Under the pieces are notes generated by a model that was not told the origin of the DNA, searched no databases, and saw nothing but the letters and a program-made list of their open reading frames with translations. From the NCBI RefSeq assembly GCF_002159915.1, contig NZ_NFJP01000004.1, forward strand, positions 106,902 to 170,901: 64,000 nucleotides of DNA, read 5' to 3'. Positions 49,489 to 59,339 of this stretch are shown here, one piece after another. A program made the translations under genes and the position numbers. Each line of letters opens with the position of its first letter. Positions within the stretch are counted from its first letter, which is position 1. Source of the DNA: Gordonibacter sp. An230. GTDB taxonomy: Bacteria; Actinomycetota; Coriobacteriia; Coriobacteriales; Eggerthellaceae.

Positions 49489-50416
49489 CTTCGCTCCCTC
49501 CCAGAAGAAGATACATTTCCGCCATGCGGGTCAGAATTCCGGCGTACACCTGATCGAGGATGACCGAGCGCTTCGGATGGTCGGCCATGTAGCTGTCGAG
49601 CTCCACGCCGCGGTTGATGGGGCCGGGGTGGCAGATGAGGGCGTCGGGCTTCATGAGGGGCTCGCGCTCCTTCGTAAGGCCGTAGAGCATGTTGTACTCG
49701 CGCAGCGACGGGTACGGCGCGCCCTCGAGGCGCTCGCGCTGGATGCGCAGCATGTACACCACGTCGAGCTCGGGCAGCGCCTCGTCGAGCTTCGTGGTCA
49801 CATGGTCGGCGCCGAGGACGTCGGGGCGCGCGGGCAGGAGCGTGGGCGGGGCGATGACCGTGACCTCGCAGCCCATGATCTTGAGCGCGGGGATGAGGCT
49901 GCCGCACACGCGGGAGTGGCCGATGTCGCCCACGACGCCCACGTGCAGCTTGTCCAAATCGCCTTTCGCCTGCCAGATGGAGTACAGGTCGAGCAGGGCC
50001 TGCGTGGGGTGCTGGTGCTTGCCGTCGCCCGCGTCGATGACGTGCGCGCCGGAGACGTCGGCGATCTTGCGCGGCACGCCGGCGTGCTTGTCGCGGACGA
50101 TGATCATGTCGATCTTGTAGGCGCAGAGCGTCTCCACCGTGTCCACGAGGCTCTCACCCTTCACCGTGGAGGTGGAGCTGCCGCCGAAGTTCAGGCTGTT
50201 GGCGGAGAGGCGCTTCTCGGCGATCTCGAACGAGGAGCGCGTGCGCGTGGACGGCTCGTTGAACATGTTCACAATCGTCGTGCCTTTGAGCGTGGGCACC
50301 TGCTTGATGCGGCGCTCGTTGACCTCCTTGAAGCGGACGGCGGTCTCCAGGACGGTCATGATGTCCTCGGCGGAGTACTCCGTGATATCGATCAGGTGCT
50401 TGTGGTTGAAGGCCAT
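49472..50416 (-). CDS. pyrB: Aspartate carbamoyltransferase catalytic subunit
   Basis: PyrB joins carbamoyl phosphate and aspartate in the first committed pyrimidine step. The 314-residue protein has the carbamoyl-phosphate site STRTRSSFE and the conserved HPTQALLDLYSI. The DGxxGxSR-type region here reads GDIGHSRVCGSL, followed by the PGPINRGVE loop. GGAGGTGAATAG, overlapping the pyrR stop, is the ribosome site. No regulatory subunit gene (pyrI) is adjacent. Confidence 0.95.
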   Translation of the reverse strand: MAFNHKHLIDITEYSAEDIMTVLETAVRFKEVNERRIKQVPTLKGTTIVNMFNEPSTRTRSSFEIAEKRLSANSLNFGGSSTSTVKGESLVDTVETLCAYKIDMIIVRDKHAGVPRKIADVSGAHVIDAGDGKHQHPTQALLDLYSIWQAKGDLDKLHVGVVGDIGHSRVCGSLIPALKIMGCEVTVIAPPTLLPARPDVLGADHVTTKLDEALPELDVVYMLRIQRERLEGAPYPSLREYNMLYGLTKEREPLMKPDALICHPGPINRGVELDSYMADHPKRSVILDQVYAGILTRMAEMYLLLGGSEDGLTA

Positions 50417-50419
50417 GCC

Positions 50420-51076
<657 letters not shown>

Positions 51077-51131
51077 TCAACGCCGCCCGGTCGCGCCGCC
51101 CCCGAGTTGGCGGCGTCTGCGCGAGGGCATG

Positions 51132-51250
51132 AAAAAAGCCTCCGCGACAGACAAAGGCTTTTACTCGTTCGCACCCTTGTTCGGACGGGCGCTTGGGGTG
51201 GTGCCTTGTCGGTCTCTCTGTACCGCTTTTAAAGGACTGGGGGCAGTATA
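51132..51250 (-). promoter_or_regulatory. PyrR-type attenuator leader of pyrR-pyrB-pyrC
   Basis: From a TATACT -10 (51245-51250; TAGGCA lies 17 bases further up) the leader runs through the block shared with carA (GTACRGAGAGACCGAC, near 51203-51225). It reaches a terminator, AAAAGCCT...AGGCTTTTTT (51132-51162), and pyrR starts about 125 bases after that. The shared block resembles the RNA loop known to bind PyrR. Confidence 0.82.
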
Positions 51251-51782
51251 TGCGGTTTTGCGCGGTTTGCCTACCCCTTTTATGCAAAAAATCGCACGAA
51301 GCCGCATATTCGGCATCCAGGCGTCCGGCAAGCGCCCGACGATCCCATCGATCGGCGGCGCTCGGCCATCGGCCTTCCCGAAAGGCCCCTCGGCAGCCGG
51401 CGATGCGGCGCGCTGGCGTGCGAAAAGCGGGAACGGCCGCAACGGCATCTTAGCGACGGCACTCGGAGGTGCGGGAACGGGAGCCGAGCGGCATCGCGCC
51501 GAACGCGGCTGCGGCTCCGGTCGGGCGGAAGCGAAGGCCCTCTCCGCCAAGGCGGCGGCAGGAGTCGGCTCGACCGAGGCCCGTCCCGACGAGGCGCATC
51601 CGCACCTCGCCCCGCACGACGGCCAGCCCGCCTCCCAGCCGACACGAGCAGTCGCCGGGAGTCATGATCGCAAGCCTCGCCCCGTCCCTTCGACGGGCAG
51701 CGAGCCCCTCGCCCCGAAAGCGGGCGCGCACGCTCCTCGCCGAGCCCTCGCCCCACGCAGGCTCGGCGTCGGAGCCGCTCAT
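51251..51782 (-). pseudogene. DUF4176-gene remnant (51450-51782) and non-coding DNA
   Basis: A 110-codon frame starts at 51782, overlapping the next gene's stop as ATGA, exactly where a DUF4176 gene follows the YcxB-like gene at 62978. Its first codons (SDAEPAWGEG) and the DNA around 51735-51775 match the 3' part of the intact DUF4176 gene (TDAELAWCERL), so most of that gene has been lost. The rest has no recognisable family. From 51251 to 51449 nothing is seen apart from AT-rich leader DNA. Confidence 0.5.
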
Positions 51783-52501
51783 CGCCCCCTTCCTTCGGAG
51801 TTTCCCATCCTCTCCTCAATGAAGCCCCTCACCTCTTCCCACGACGACGAGCCGAACCCGTCTTTGAGGAGAAGCGTCTCTCCGAACTCCCTGCTTCTGA
51901 TGATCGCGATGTCGGGAAACCTGCGATGCTCGAGGACGTCGTGGATGGCCGAATAGGGGAACGAGGCCGACTCCCCCTTCTCCACCCGGTCCGAAAAGAG
52001 CCTGACCGAGAAGACGACCTCGCAAGGAACGCCCGCGCGAGGATCCGGCACGTTCGAGCCAAGGCCCCAAGGGGGAAGGAACAGATCCTCGTCAGCCCAA
52101 GAGTCGCCGATGCTTTGAGGCTGGACAAACAGCGAGAGGAAGGAGACTTTCGACTCTATGCAGGGGTCGTAAGGGCAGCTATGCGAGCCCGCCTTCACGG
52201 ACTCGAAGCTCTTGCCCACCCTGGCCTTCCACGCACGGCTCTCCCAATTGGGCCGGCGGCCTCGAACGTACCACAAGCCAAGCAGCACCTCCAGCAGGCC
52301 GACCAGGATCGAGGCGCAGGCAAGCGCGAGCAGAGCGCTTGCCGCCCCGTCGATCCGCGCTCCGCAAGCTCGTGGATCGAAAGGGTTGAGGGAAGGCCCC
52401 ATCCCTTTCTCATGGGGTCTCAGATGCAGCAGGTAATACCGCCTGAAAAGGTGCTCGTCGAAAACGAATCTCTGCTCGAAGGCAGGAGGTCTCGCGCTCA
52501 T
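51779..52501 (-). CDS. YcxB-like membrane protein (array paralog)
   Basis: The 240-residue protein begins MSARPPAFEQRFVFDEHLFR, has one clear membrane helix (AASALLALACASILVGLLEV), and ends with a YcxB-type C-terminal domain (FPYSAIHDVLEHRRFPDIAI, LLKDGFGSSSWEEVRGFIEE). Paralogs are at 55185 and 62978. The function of YcxB proteins is unknown. The ATG at 52501 has GGGAGGTG upstream. This is the left-most fairly intact gene of the tandem array. Confidence 0.65.
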   Translation of the reverse strand: MSARPPAFEQRFVFDEHLFRRYYLLHLRPHEKGMGPSLNPFDPRACGARIDGAASALLALACASILVGLLEVLLGLWYVRGRRPNWESRAWKARVGKSFESVKAGSHSCPYDPCIESKVSFLSLFVQPQSIGDSWADEDLFLPPWGLGSNVPDPRAGVPCEVVFSVRLFSDRVEKGESASFPYSAIHDVLEHRRFPDIAIIRSREFGETLLLKDGFGSSSWEEVRGFIEERMGNSEGRGR

Positions 52502-53225
52502 AAGCCACACCTCCCGAACGTCTCGCAGCATATCTCGCATACCCTATCGGCAAGGGAGACCCCACTGCCGTTCGCAGCGCAAGCGAAGCCGAAGCGACCC
52601 GATTCAACCCGCCCGGAAAAGAAAGGAACCCAGTCGTTTACGAGAACCGCGGCTTCCCGCATGCCGAACCCCGCAGCAGCACCGCCCGCTCGGCCAGCCA
52701 GAGAAACTCGGAGCGCCCTTCGCGGTGTCGAAGCAAAGGACCGTCCGCGCACGCCGCTGTCGACGCGAGCGCTCAAGCCTTCCTCGCTATCCCAACCTCG
52801 TTCGAGCAGCCGACGCCCCCGTCGATCACGGCGGCAGAAGCCGTCCCGTCCGCCTCCTTCGAAACGGCCCACCCGATGCCGAGCGTCATCCGATCCGCCA
52901 AAGCGAAATCGCATACCGTCCCCGACGACGCAGCTCACAGCCGACATCAGGTTCTCCGTGAGAGAGAGGCTCTCGAAGGCCTCCGGGCGTACGCGCAGCG
53001 GGCGAGCGGCCAACCGGCCGCCCTCAGCCTTTCGACGGCCGTCAGCGCGCAGCAGCCACGGGCGCGTCCGCCTCAGCGCCTCGGAGGAGGGCCAGCGCCC
53101 TTTCCAAGTCACAGCCCCGACATCGAAGATGCCCGAGTCAGAGCCCATGCCCGGAACTCCTCTTCCGATTTTGGGCCGCCTCTCCAGGCGGCGGGGAAGG
53201 GAGGCGCCCCCGCACGCCGCTCCCG
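52502..53225 (-). pseudogene. Decayed remnant of an array gene
   Basis: This 724-base stretch has no gene with a start site and intact domain. Near 53045-53080 the minus strand encodes LRRTRPWLLRADGR, and the DNA closely matches LSDARPWLLRTG in the two-domain gene at 57085. The block follows the stop of the TPR-like gene exactly as that gene type does elsewhere, so it is read as a degraded copy. A single long frame without a start crosses it, probably because of the high GC content. Confidence 0.5.
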
Positions 53226-54074
53226 TCACGACGCGCCCCCGCGCGCCGTCTGCGCCGCCATCCCCTCGAGCCTGGCCCGCGCCTCCAGAGCGCACGGCAG
53301 CGAGCCGCCGCGCTCGGCAGCGAAGCGATAGGAGGCCTCCGCGGAAGCCACCTCGCCCGCCCGCTCGAAAGCGGAGCCCTGCGCCGAGCGCGCCTCGACC
53401 GCAGCCCGCACGTCGTTCGGGAGCGCCGCCTCGGCAACCCGGCCGTAAAGGGCGGCGAGCGCGCCCCAATCGCCCTCGGCCTCGAGCGCGGCGCCCTCCT
53501 CGACGTCGCGCAAGTAGGAGGAAGCCGCCACCCTCCACGGCATCCCCGACTCGGCTCCGCAGAGGCGGATGGCCTGCGCGCACTTCTCCGCCAGAGCGCC
53601 GTCGCCGAGACGCCTCGAGACATCGAGGAGCAGCATCGCCATGTAGGCTTTGGGCGATTTCCTGGACTCCCTGAGAAAAGCCAGCTCCATACTCGAGGCC
53701 AGCGCCTCGGCCTCCCCATCCCTCCCGACGTAGACGAGGGCGCACGCCCTCCTGTGCGCGAGCACGAACGAGAGGTCGTACCCCTTCGGATAGAGCTTGA
53801 GGCCCTCGGTCGCATCCAGGTACGACCGGGGATCGCAGCCCTGGTCGAGGACGGCGGTCAGCCTCCGCGCTATGCCGCCTTTCGCAACCTCTGCAAACGC
53901 CGAGCAGGCCACGGCCGCGACGATCCAAGGCGAGAGAACGGCCGCCGCCTTGCCAACCACGAGATTGCCGTCCTCCGTGGCGAGCGGGAGGCACGCTACC
54001 GCAGCGACGCAGATCGCCGCCACCAGCGCCCTCCCGCCCGCCGAGACGGCGCCGAACATCCTGGATGAAGCCAT
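53226..54074 (-). CDS. TPR-like membrane protein (array paralog, type B)
   Basis: The 282-residue protein has two N-terminal membrane helices (ALVAAICVAAVACLPLAT and VLSPWIVAAVACSAFA), the conserved segment VLDQGCDPRSYLDATEGL, and a helical repeat-like body. It ends AERGGSLPCALEARARLEGM followed by AAQTARGGAS. The DxGCDPxx[FY] motif and the C-terminal ARARLE block are shared by the five type-B paralogs of the array. The soluble part resembles TPR or Sel1-like helical pairs. AGAGGAGG precedes the ATG. Its role is unknown. Confidence 0.6.
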   Translation of the reverse strand: MASSRMFGAVSAGGRALVAAICVAAVACLPLATEDGNLVVGKAAAVLSPWIVAAVACSAFAEVAKGGIARRLTAVLDQGCDPRSYLDATEGLKLYPKGYDLSFVLAHRRACALVYVGRDGEAEALASSMELAFLRESRKSPKAYMAMLLLDVSRRLGDGALAEKCAQAIRLCGAESGMPWRVAASSYLRDVEEGAALEAEGDWGALAALYGRVAEAALPNDVRAAVEARSAQGSAFERAGEVASAEASYRFAAERGGSLPCALEARARLEGMAAQTARGGAS

Positions 54075-54202
54075 CTGTCCTCCTCTCATCGAATGTCAAA
54101 TCCATCAGAACGGTCATCGCCATCTGGAATAACCCACGTCAACAGCGCCGACGGACCCCCACGGGCGACCGGCGGCAGGCCCCCCGGAAGCGCTCGCGCC
54201 CC

Positions 54203-55030
54203 TCACGGCCGCCCCCTCCCCGCCATCTCCTCGAGCCTGGCCCGCGCCTTTCGGGCCGCAAGGAGCGACCCGCCGTTCTCGGCCGCGAAGCGAAGGGCCT
54301 CGAGAGACTCCCGCCCGGAAAAGCGCAGCGTCTCCGACTCCCGGAAGGCGGCTTCGACCCTGGTTCGCATCGTCTCCCCGTCGTTTTTCCACACCGTCCT
54401 CAAAAGGCGGGACAGCTCCGCGACATCGCCCTCCTCCGAAAGCCGCCGCAGCTTCCGCTGGAAGCCGATGTACTTAAGCTCGCTCCCATGCTCGCCCGGA
54501 GCCCTCTCGTAATGGAGGGAAGCGCTGTCAAGGAGGCTCGAGGCCGCGTCCCCGCCCATGAGCTTCGCGGCGAGGTCGTAGGAAACCAGCGCGATCTCGG
54601 CCCTCTCCCCCTCGCGCCCCTCCCCATTCGCGCTGCCGAGGATTTCCGAGAGGATGGACCGCGCCTTCCGAAGGTCGCCCAAATCGCAGTAGGCAAGGCC
54701 GAGGCGCGACATGTACCAGGCGGTCCAGCCGTCGAACGGCGGACGGGCGCGCTGCTCGACCTCGGCGCTGCGGTCGATGAACGAGGAGGGGTCGCACCCC
54801 TCGTCGTAAAGCTTCACGCGCCCGACGGCGCTCCTGCTCAGCAGGGCTTTTGCCGTCCGGGACGCAAGCAGCACCGGAACGGCTATGTCGAAGGCGACCA
54901 AAAGGTACCCCCACCACACTGCGGGCACGCCCCCTCCCAGCGCTAGGGCCGTAGCCGCCATCATCGCGACAGAGCCCATGATAGACAACGCGTAGAACAG
55001 GAAAAGGTGCCTTTTGCTGACTCTTAGCAT
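54203..55030 (-). CDS. TPR-like membrane protein (array paralog, type B)
   Basis: The 275-residue protein has two N-terminal membrane helices (LFLFYALSIMGSVAMMAATA, then VWWGYLLVAFDIAVPVLLAS). The motif LYDEGCDPSSFIDRSAEV is followed by helical repeats and the end block RFAAENGGSLLAARKARARL. It is closest in layout to the gene at 60358. GGAGGGG precedes the ATG. It lies directly after a truncated membrane-protein remnant, as in the intact module further right. Confidence 0.6.
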   Translation of the reverse strand: MLRVSKRHLFLFYALSIMGSVAMMAATALALGGGVPAVWWGYLLVAFDIAVPVLLASRTAKALLSRSAVGRVKLYDEGCDPSSFIDRSAEVEQRARPPFDGWTAWYMSRLGLAYCDLGDLRKARSILSEILGSANGEGREGERAEIALVSYDLAAKLMGGDAASSLLDSASLHYERAPGEHGSELKYIGFQRKLRRLSEEGDVAELSRLLRTVWKNDGETMRTRVEAAFRESETLRFSGRESLEALRFAAENGGSLLAARKARARLEEMAGRGRP

Positions 55031-55042
55031 CCGACCCCTCCG

Positions 55043-55180
55043 TCAACGAAGCCGACATCCTTGGGAATTGAAGCTGGAAACGCCATGCAGCCACCCGGAA
55101 CGGAAGTTCCCCGAAGCCCAGGGCCTCGAGCGCAGCGCGTGCGCGATCCCGCCGTCCTCGAGGGCGACCGGCAGCGGCAT
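55043..55180 (-). pseudogene. 5' remnant of the array's polytopic membrane gene
   Basis: A 45-codon frame starts MPLPVALEDGGIAHALRSRP, almost the same as the start of the membrane protein at 61403 (MTAPPPAAPEDGGIAHALRS). It then runs into unrelated sequence and a stop. It keeps the position after a DUF4176 gene. This appears to be the copy lost by deletion during duplication. Confidence 0.6.
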
Positions 55181-55184
55181 CGTC

Positions 55185-56195
55185 CTACTCCCCCGCATCG
55201 CCGCGCTCCCTCTGCATCCTCCCCGCGACCATCACGGGCGCCTCGGCGCCCTCGAGCCTCACGACGCCGCCCATGGGCAGCCAGCCCATCCTGATCTCGC
55301 TCATCGCCCGGCCTCCTTTTCCTTTCCTCCTGCCCTTCCCTTTTCCGAACAGGGCCTCGCGCAGCGTGGTCCAGCCGTTGGCCTCCTTGACGAGGGCCTT
55401 GACCTCCTCCCACGAGGCGCCCTCGAAGGCGCTCGGGCGGACGACGACCTCGCTGCGCTCGTCCTTCATCCTGATGACCGCCAGGTCGGGGAAGCGGCGG
55501 TCCTCCACGATGTCGAAGACCTCCGAGTAGGCGAACGCCGCGGCCCCGCCGCCGGAGCCCTTCGAGAGGGAGCCCCGGTAGAAGCGCGCCTCGAAGCGCG
55601 CCTCCCGCGGCGCCGGGCTCGAGGGGCGCAGCTCGTCCTCCGAGAAGCGCGGCAGGAGGCCGGGGACGGAGTCGAACGCGTATGGCTCGTCGTGCCACTC
55701 GGCGTCGGCCCAAGCGAGAGTCGCCAGGACGAACGGCCCAGCAAGGAGCGACCGGTACGAGCGCTCTGACACGGGCCTCCACGTCGGCCCGTCGGCGAGG
55801 GCGCGGAACGACAGCTCCGTGCGGGCCTCCCAGCGGGGCGCCCCCCACCGGGGGTGCCTGAGGCCCCTCCAGAGCCGGAATCCGTAGACCGTCACCCAGG
55901 AATAGGCGGCGCACCAGGCCGAAAGGTAAAGGAGCAGGACGACGGTCGGAACATCCACCTCCGCCCCGCTCCGCAAAGCCTCGACGACATGGAGCACGCC
56001 CGGCCAGACCAAGATCCCCAGAAACACGCCTATGGCGAGCGCGACGAGGCCCAGCCACATGAACTTCCAGCCCGACGGGCGGTCGTGGGGCCGGAACCGC
56101 AGCTCGTAGTACTCCCTGAACGCCGCCTCGTCGAACGCGAACCGGCACGTGGCGAGGGGGGCGGGTGCCTCCGCGGCGCTTCCCTCGGCGCTCAC
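55185..56195 (-). CDS. YcxB-like membrane protein fused in frame to a shortened DUF4176 domain
   Basis: The 336-residue product starts at a GTG overlapping the upstream stop. It has FDEAAFREYYELRFRPHD, two membrane helices, and a YcxB-type domain (FAYSEVFDIVEDRRFPDLAV, VVVRPSAFEGASWEEVK). A Lys/Gly-rich segment leads without a stop into MSEIRMGWLPMGGVVRLEG, the start of a DUF4176 domain. That domain ends after 39 residues because an internal deletion joins RMQRERG to DAGE. In the intact module the two genes are separate. It may be a functional fusion or a decaying pair. Confidence 0.55.
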   Translation of the reverse strand: MSAEGSAAEAPAPLATCRFAFDEAAFREYYELRFRPHDRPSGWKFMWLGLVALAIGVFLGILVWPGVLHVVEALRSGAEVDVPTVVLLLYLSAWCAAYSWVTVYGFRLWRGLRHPRWGAPRWEARTELSFRALADGPTWRPVSERSYRSLLAGPFVLATLAWADAEWHDEPYAFDSVPGLLPRFSEDELRPSSPAPREARFEARFYRGSLSKGSGGGAAAFAYSEVFDIVEDRRFPDLAVIRMKDERSEVVVRPSAFEGASWEEVKALVKEANGWTTLREALFGKGKGRRKGKGGRAMSEIRMGWLPMGGVVRLEGAEAPVMVAGRMQRERGDAGE

Positions 56196-57088
56196 GGGCG
56201 AACCCCCCGAGCGTCTCGCTGCGCCCCCTCGGCGGCCCTCCGGGCGGCCTCGGCGGCCCAGGGCAGGGAGCCGGCGTTGGCGGCCACGTAGCGCCACGAC
56301 GGGAGCGCCTCGGCGGGCCGGCCGGCGGCCTCGAGGGCCAGGGCCTTGCGGCGCTCGTTGCCGACCCGCGCCAGGCGCGACGCGGACTCGTCGCGCCGCC
56401 CGTCGCGGAAGGCGGCCAGGCCCTCCCAGTCGCCCGCCGCCTCCAGGGCCGCCGCCCGCTCGGAGGTCTCGAGGAACGCCCGGAGCCGCCGGGCCGCCGC
56501 GCCCTTGGGCGGGCGGGGCCCGTCGAGGACGCCGCGCAGCGCCGACAGCTGCCCGTCCCTGGCCGAGGCGTCGCCCATCTCCGAGGCGAGGGCCGCCGCG
56601 CTCGCGCGGGCCTCCGCCCGCCAGACCGCCTGCTTCGGCTCGTCGGCCCGCGCCGAGAGCCACGACAGCCACGCCCGCGCGCCCTCCTCCTCGCCGAGGA
56701 TCGCGAGCGAGGCCCCCGCCGAGAAGGCGAGGGAGATGCCGTCGGGGCCGAGCCTCCTGCGCCCGAGCCCCAGAAGCGGCAGGCAGCCCTCGACGGCCTC
56801 CAGGCACCGGCGGGGCTCGAGGTCGTCGACGAGCAGGGAGGACGCGCGCGCCGTCGCCCGGAAGACCGCGACCGGGCCTATCGCCAGCCTTGACAGGATC
56901 CCGGCGGCGAGGAGGGCCAGGCCGAGGGGGAGGGCCCAGGGCAGGCCCCCCGGCGCAAGGCCCGCCGCGGACGAGGCGAGGGACGCGGCCTGCGAGCACA
57001 GCGAGAGGAGGAACAGGGAGAGCGGCACCGACCTGCGCAGCCGCGCCGCGCGGGCGAGCGCCTCGGCGGGCCCTTTGCGCGCGCTCAT
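56192..57088 (-). CDS. TPR-like membrane protein (array paralog, type B)
   Basis: The 298-residue protein has two membrane helices near residues 20-70 and a degenerate form of the shared motif (VDDLEPRRCLEAVEGC). The helical body contains alpha-pair repeats (ALEAAGDWEGLAAFRDG), and the end reads AANAGSLPWAAEAARRAAEG. It overlaps the gene before it (ATGA) and the gene after it (GTGA), so translation is tightly coupled. It is the most divergent of the type-B paralogs. Confidence 0.58.
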   Translation of the reverse strand: MSARKGPAEALARAARLRRSVPLSLFLLSLCSQAASLASSAAGLAPGGLPWALPLGLALLAAGILSRLAIGPVAVFRATARASSLLVDDLEPRRCLEAVEGCLPLLGLGRRRLGPDGISLAFSAGASLAILGEEEGARAWLSWLSARADEPKQAVWRAEARASAAALASEMGDASARDGQLSALRGVLDGPRPPKGAAARRLRAFLETSERAAALEAAGDWEGLAAFRDGRRDESASRLARVGNERRKALALEAAGRPAEALPSWRYVAANAGSLPWAAEAARRAAEGAQRDARGVRP

Positions 57089-58398
57089 TCGGGCACCTCT
57101 ATCTCGAGGGCCTCCACGAGCCGCCCGATGGTGAAGTCGCCGAAGTCGAAGCCCTCGTCGACAAGGTGACGCCCGAAGTCGAAGGAACCGTCGTAGTACC
57201 AGAAGTAGTACGCCTTCCCCTCGTGCTCGTACTCGACCACGCCGTCCGGCGGGCGCCCGAGGATCGAGAGCTCTTTCACGGCGGGGTCGTCCGAGGCCCC
57301 GAAGAAGGGGAAGAGGGAGGGAGGGTCGAGGGAGGTGCCCGAAAAAAAGCAATGAACCAAGTTGTCGGCGGCCGCCTCCTCCTGGCTGTACGTGTGGCGA
57401 ACAAAATCCTCCAACAAATCATCGGGGTCCACGAACGCCAACGACCACCCCGATCCGGGAGGGTCCTCGATATAGCCCCCGCCCTCCTTCCCGAACCTCT
57501 GCACGTAGAATCGGGGGTTCCCGTCGGGCTTCGACCTGTCGCTGATAAAGAACACGCGCGCGAGGGCGTCGTCCGACTCGAGCTCAAGCAAAGGCTCGGA
57601 GACAAAACGGTCCTCGTCCTCGCCCACGGGGGCGTCGTCAGGCGAGGCCACCCGGCGCGCGCGCCCGTCGGCGGAGGGGGCCTCATCCCCTCCGCCTATG
57701 CGGACCCCGTAGCGCACCCCCTTGGACACGGGCACGTCGGTGATGGGGTGGGAGGTCGAGAAGAACAGCACGCCGGACACAGCGAAGACGCACGCCGCCC
57801 ATGCCGCCGCGCCGAGCAGCGCGCGCAGGGCGACGCGAAGGGCGAGGGAGGGCTCGGGGCCGCGCGGGAGGGCCGGGGCGGCGGGAGGGCGGCCGGGGGC
57901 GGCGCCCTCGAGCGACGCCGCGGCCGCCGAGGCGGCCCTCGCCGCCGCGCCCCGGAAGGGCCCGCCCGAGAGCCAGGCGCGCCACGAGGCGGCCTCCTCT
58001 TTGCGCCCAAGGGCGGCGCACGCCGCCCCGGCCGCCCATCCGGCCAGGGCAGCGGGGCCCGTGCGCAGCAGCCACGGGCGCGCATCGCTCAGCGCCCTCG
58101 AGGCCTCCCCGTGGCACGCGGCCGGGTCACCGCCGTCCTCGAGCAGGGAGACCGCCCTGCGGGCGGAGGCCTTGAGCTCGAGCCAGCCGCAGACCGGGCG
58201 GGCGGCCGCGCAGGCGCAGGCGCAGGCGACGGAGAGCGCGAGGAGCGCCCAGCTGGCCAGGGAGCCGACGGAGAACCCCGCGGCGGCCGAGGCCGCCGAG
58301 AGCGCCGCGAGCGCGGCCCGGAGCGCCAGGCGCCGCAGGCGGGGGGAGGCGCCCCCGCCTGCCGCCCCCGTCACGACACGCCCTTTGCGCGCGCTCAT
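57085..58398 (-). CDS. Array membrane protein, type C (type-B-like front plus unknown C-terminal domain)
   Basis: The 437-residue protein begins like the type-B genes, with two membrane helices and the motif LLEDGGDPAACHGEASRAL. A third membrane helix follows (LLGAAAWAACVFAVSGVLFF). The C-terminal domain of about 200 residues carries DGVVEYEHEGKAYYFWYYDG and ends FTIGRLVEALEIEVPE. That domain is shared with the next gene and is not recognised as a known family. The start overlaps the upstream stop by ATGA. It is the most complete type-C gene in the window. Confidence 0.58.
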   Translation of the reverse strand: MSARKGRVVTGAAGGGASPRLRRLALRAALAALSAASAAAGFSVGSLASWALLALSVACACACAAARPVCGWLELKASARRAVSLLEDGGDPAACHGEASRALSDARPWLLRTGPAALAGWAAGAACAALGRKEEAASWRAWLSGGPFRGAAARAASAAAASLEGAAPGRPPAAPALPRGPEPSLALRVALRALLGAAAWAACVFAVSGVLFFSTSHPITDVPVSKGVRYGVRIGGGDEAPSADGRARRVASPDDAPVGEDEDRFVSEPLLELESDDALARVFFISDRSKPDGNPRFYVQRFGKEGGGYIEDPPGSGWSLAFVDPDDLLEDFVRHTYSQEEAAADNLVHCFFSGTSLDPPSLFPFFGASDDPAVKELSILGRPPDGVVEYEHEGKAYYFWYYDGSFDFGRHLVDEGFDFGDFTIGRLVEALEIEVPE

Positions 58399-59339
58399 TC
58401 GGGCACCTCTATCTCGAGGGCCTCCACCACCTGGGCCAGCGTGTAGCCCCCGAAGTCGAACCCGGGGTCCTCGGCCAGGACCCGCCTGAAGTCGGGGTCG
58501 TGGTAGTACCAGAAGTAGTATTTCTGGCCCCCGTACCCGTACTCGACCACGCCGTCCGGGCGCTCGCCCAGGATGGAGAGCTCCCCGATGCGCGGGTCGC
58601 GCGAGACGCCGAAGCACTTGAAGAACCTGTCCTCCCCGGTGCCGTCGGCCACCAGGCTCGCGAAGAAGCACTCGTTGAGATACTGGGCGACGGCGACGGC
58701 CTCGTCCGAGAAGTCGTGGTTGTGGTACGCGGAGTACATGTTCAGATCCACGTGGGCATACCGCTTGTAAGGCACCGGGAGAGAAAACTTTCCCTCGCTT
58801 TTCCTCATCGTCTCCACGGCAAACTGGAGAATCCCGCCATGCTCCTCCCCAAGATCGAGAAAGAACACTTGAGAGAGAAACTCGTCATCCTCCTTCTCGG
58901 CCAAAGGCTCGGACAAAAACTCGTACTTGCCCAACGATGCCCAGACCGCCTCGTCCGGGGAGTCGTACCAGGCCTCGCCGACCCCCGCCGAACCCCCTCC
59001 GGACCCCTGGGCGCCGGAGCCGAGGCGCACGCCTCGCTCGGTTCCCATGGACCTCGGGAGGTCCGAGGGGTCGACCGGGGCCGTGGACAGGTACGCCGCC
59101 AGGGCCGCCGCGGCGGCCACCAGCCCCAGCGCGGCGCGGCGGGCGCGCCTGCCCCGTCGCGCCGTGAGGACGAACGCGCAGGCGCAGGCGAGGGAGAGCG
59201 CGACGAGCGCCCAGCCCGCCCAAAGGGAGCCGACGGAGAACCCCGCGGCGGCCGAGGCCGCCGAGAGCGCCGCGAGCGCGGCCGGGAGGGCCAGGCGCCG
59301 CAGGCGGGAGGGAGCGCCCCCGCGCGCCGCCCCCGTCAC
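58395..59339 (-). CDS. Array membrane protein, type C, shorter form
   Basis: The 314-residue protein has the same C-terminal domain as its neighbour (DGVVEYGYGGQKYYFWYYHD, ending YTLAQVVEALEIEVPE). Its N-terminal region keeps only membrane helices, and the DxGCDP segment and helical body are missing. It therefore looks like an internal deletion form of the gene at 57085. The start is a GTG overlapping the TPR-like gene's stop (GTGA). Strong DNA similarity between the two N-terminal parts points to recent duplication. Confidence 0.58.
   Translation of the reverse strand: MTGAARGGAPSRLRRLALPAALAALSAASAAAGFSVGSLWAGWALVALSLACACAFVLTARRGRRARRAALGLVAAAAALAAYLSTAPVDPSDLPRSMGTERGVRLGSGAQGSGGGSAGVGEAWYDSPDEAVWASLGKYEFLSEPLAEKEDDEFLSQVFFLDLGEEHGGILQFAVETMRKSEGKFSLPVPYKRYAHVDLNMYSAYHNHDFSDEAVAVAQYLNECFFASLVADGTGEDRFFKCFGVSRDPRIGELSILGERPDGVVEYGYGGQKYYFWYYHDPDFRRVLAEDPGFDFGGYTLAQVVEALEIEVPE

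Noticed and set aside
52498..54123. A single 541-codon open frame across the degraded array region
   Set aside because: It overlaps well-supported genes in another frame, and only short pieces resemble array proteins; it is a by-product of the GC-rich sequence.
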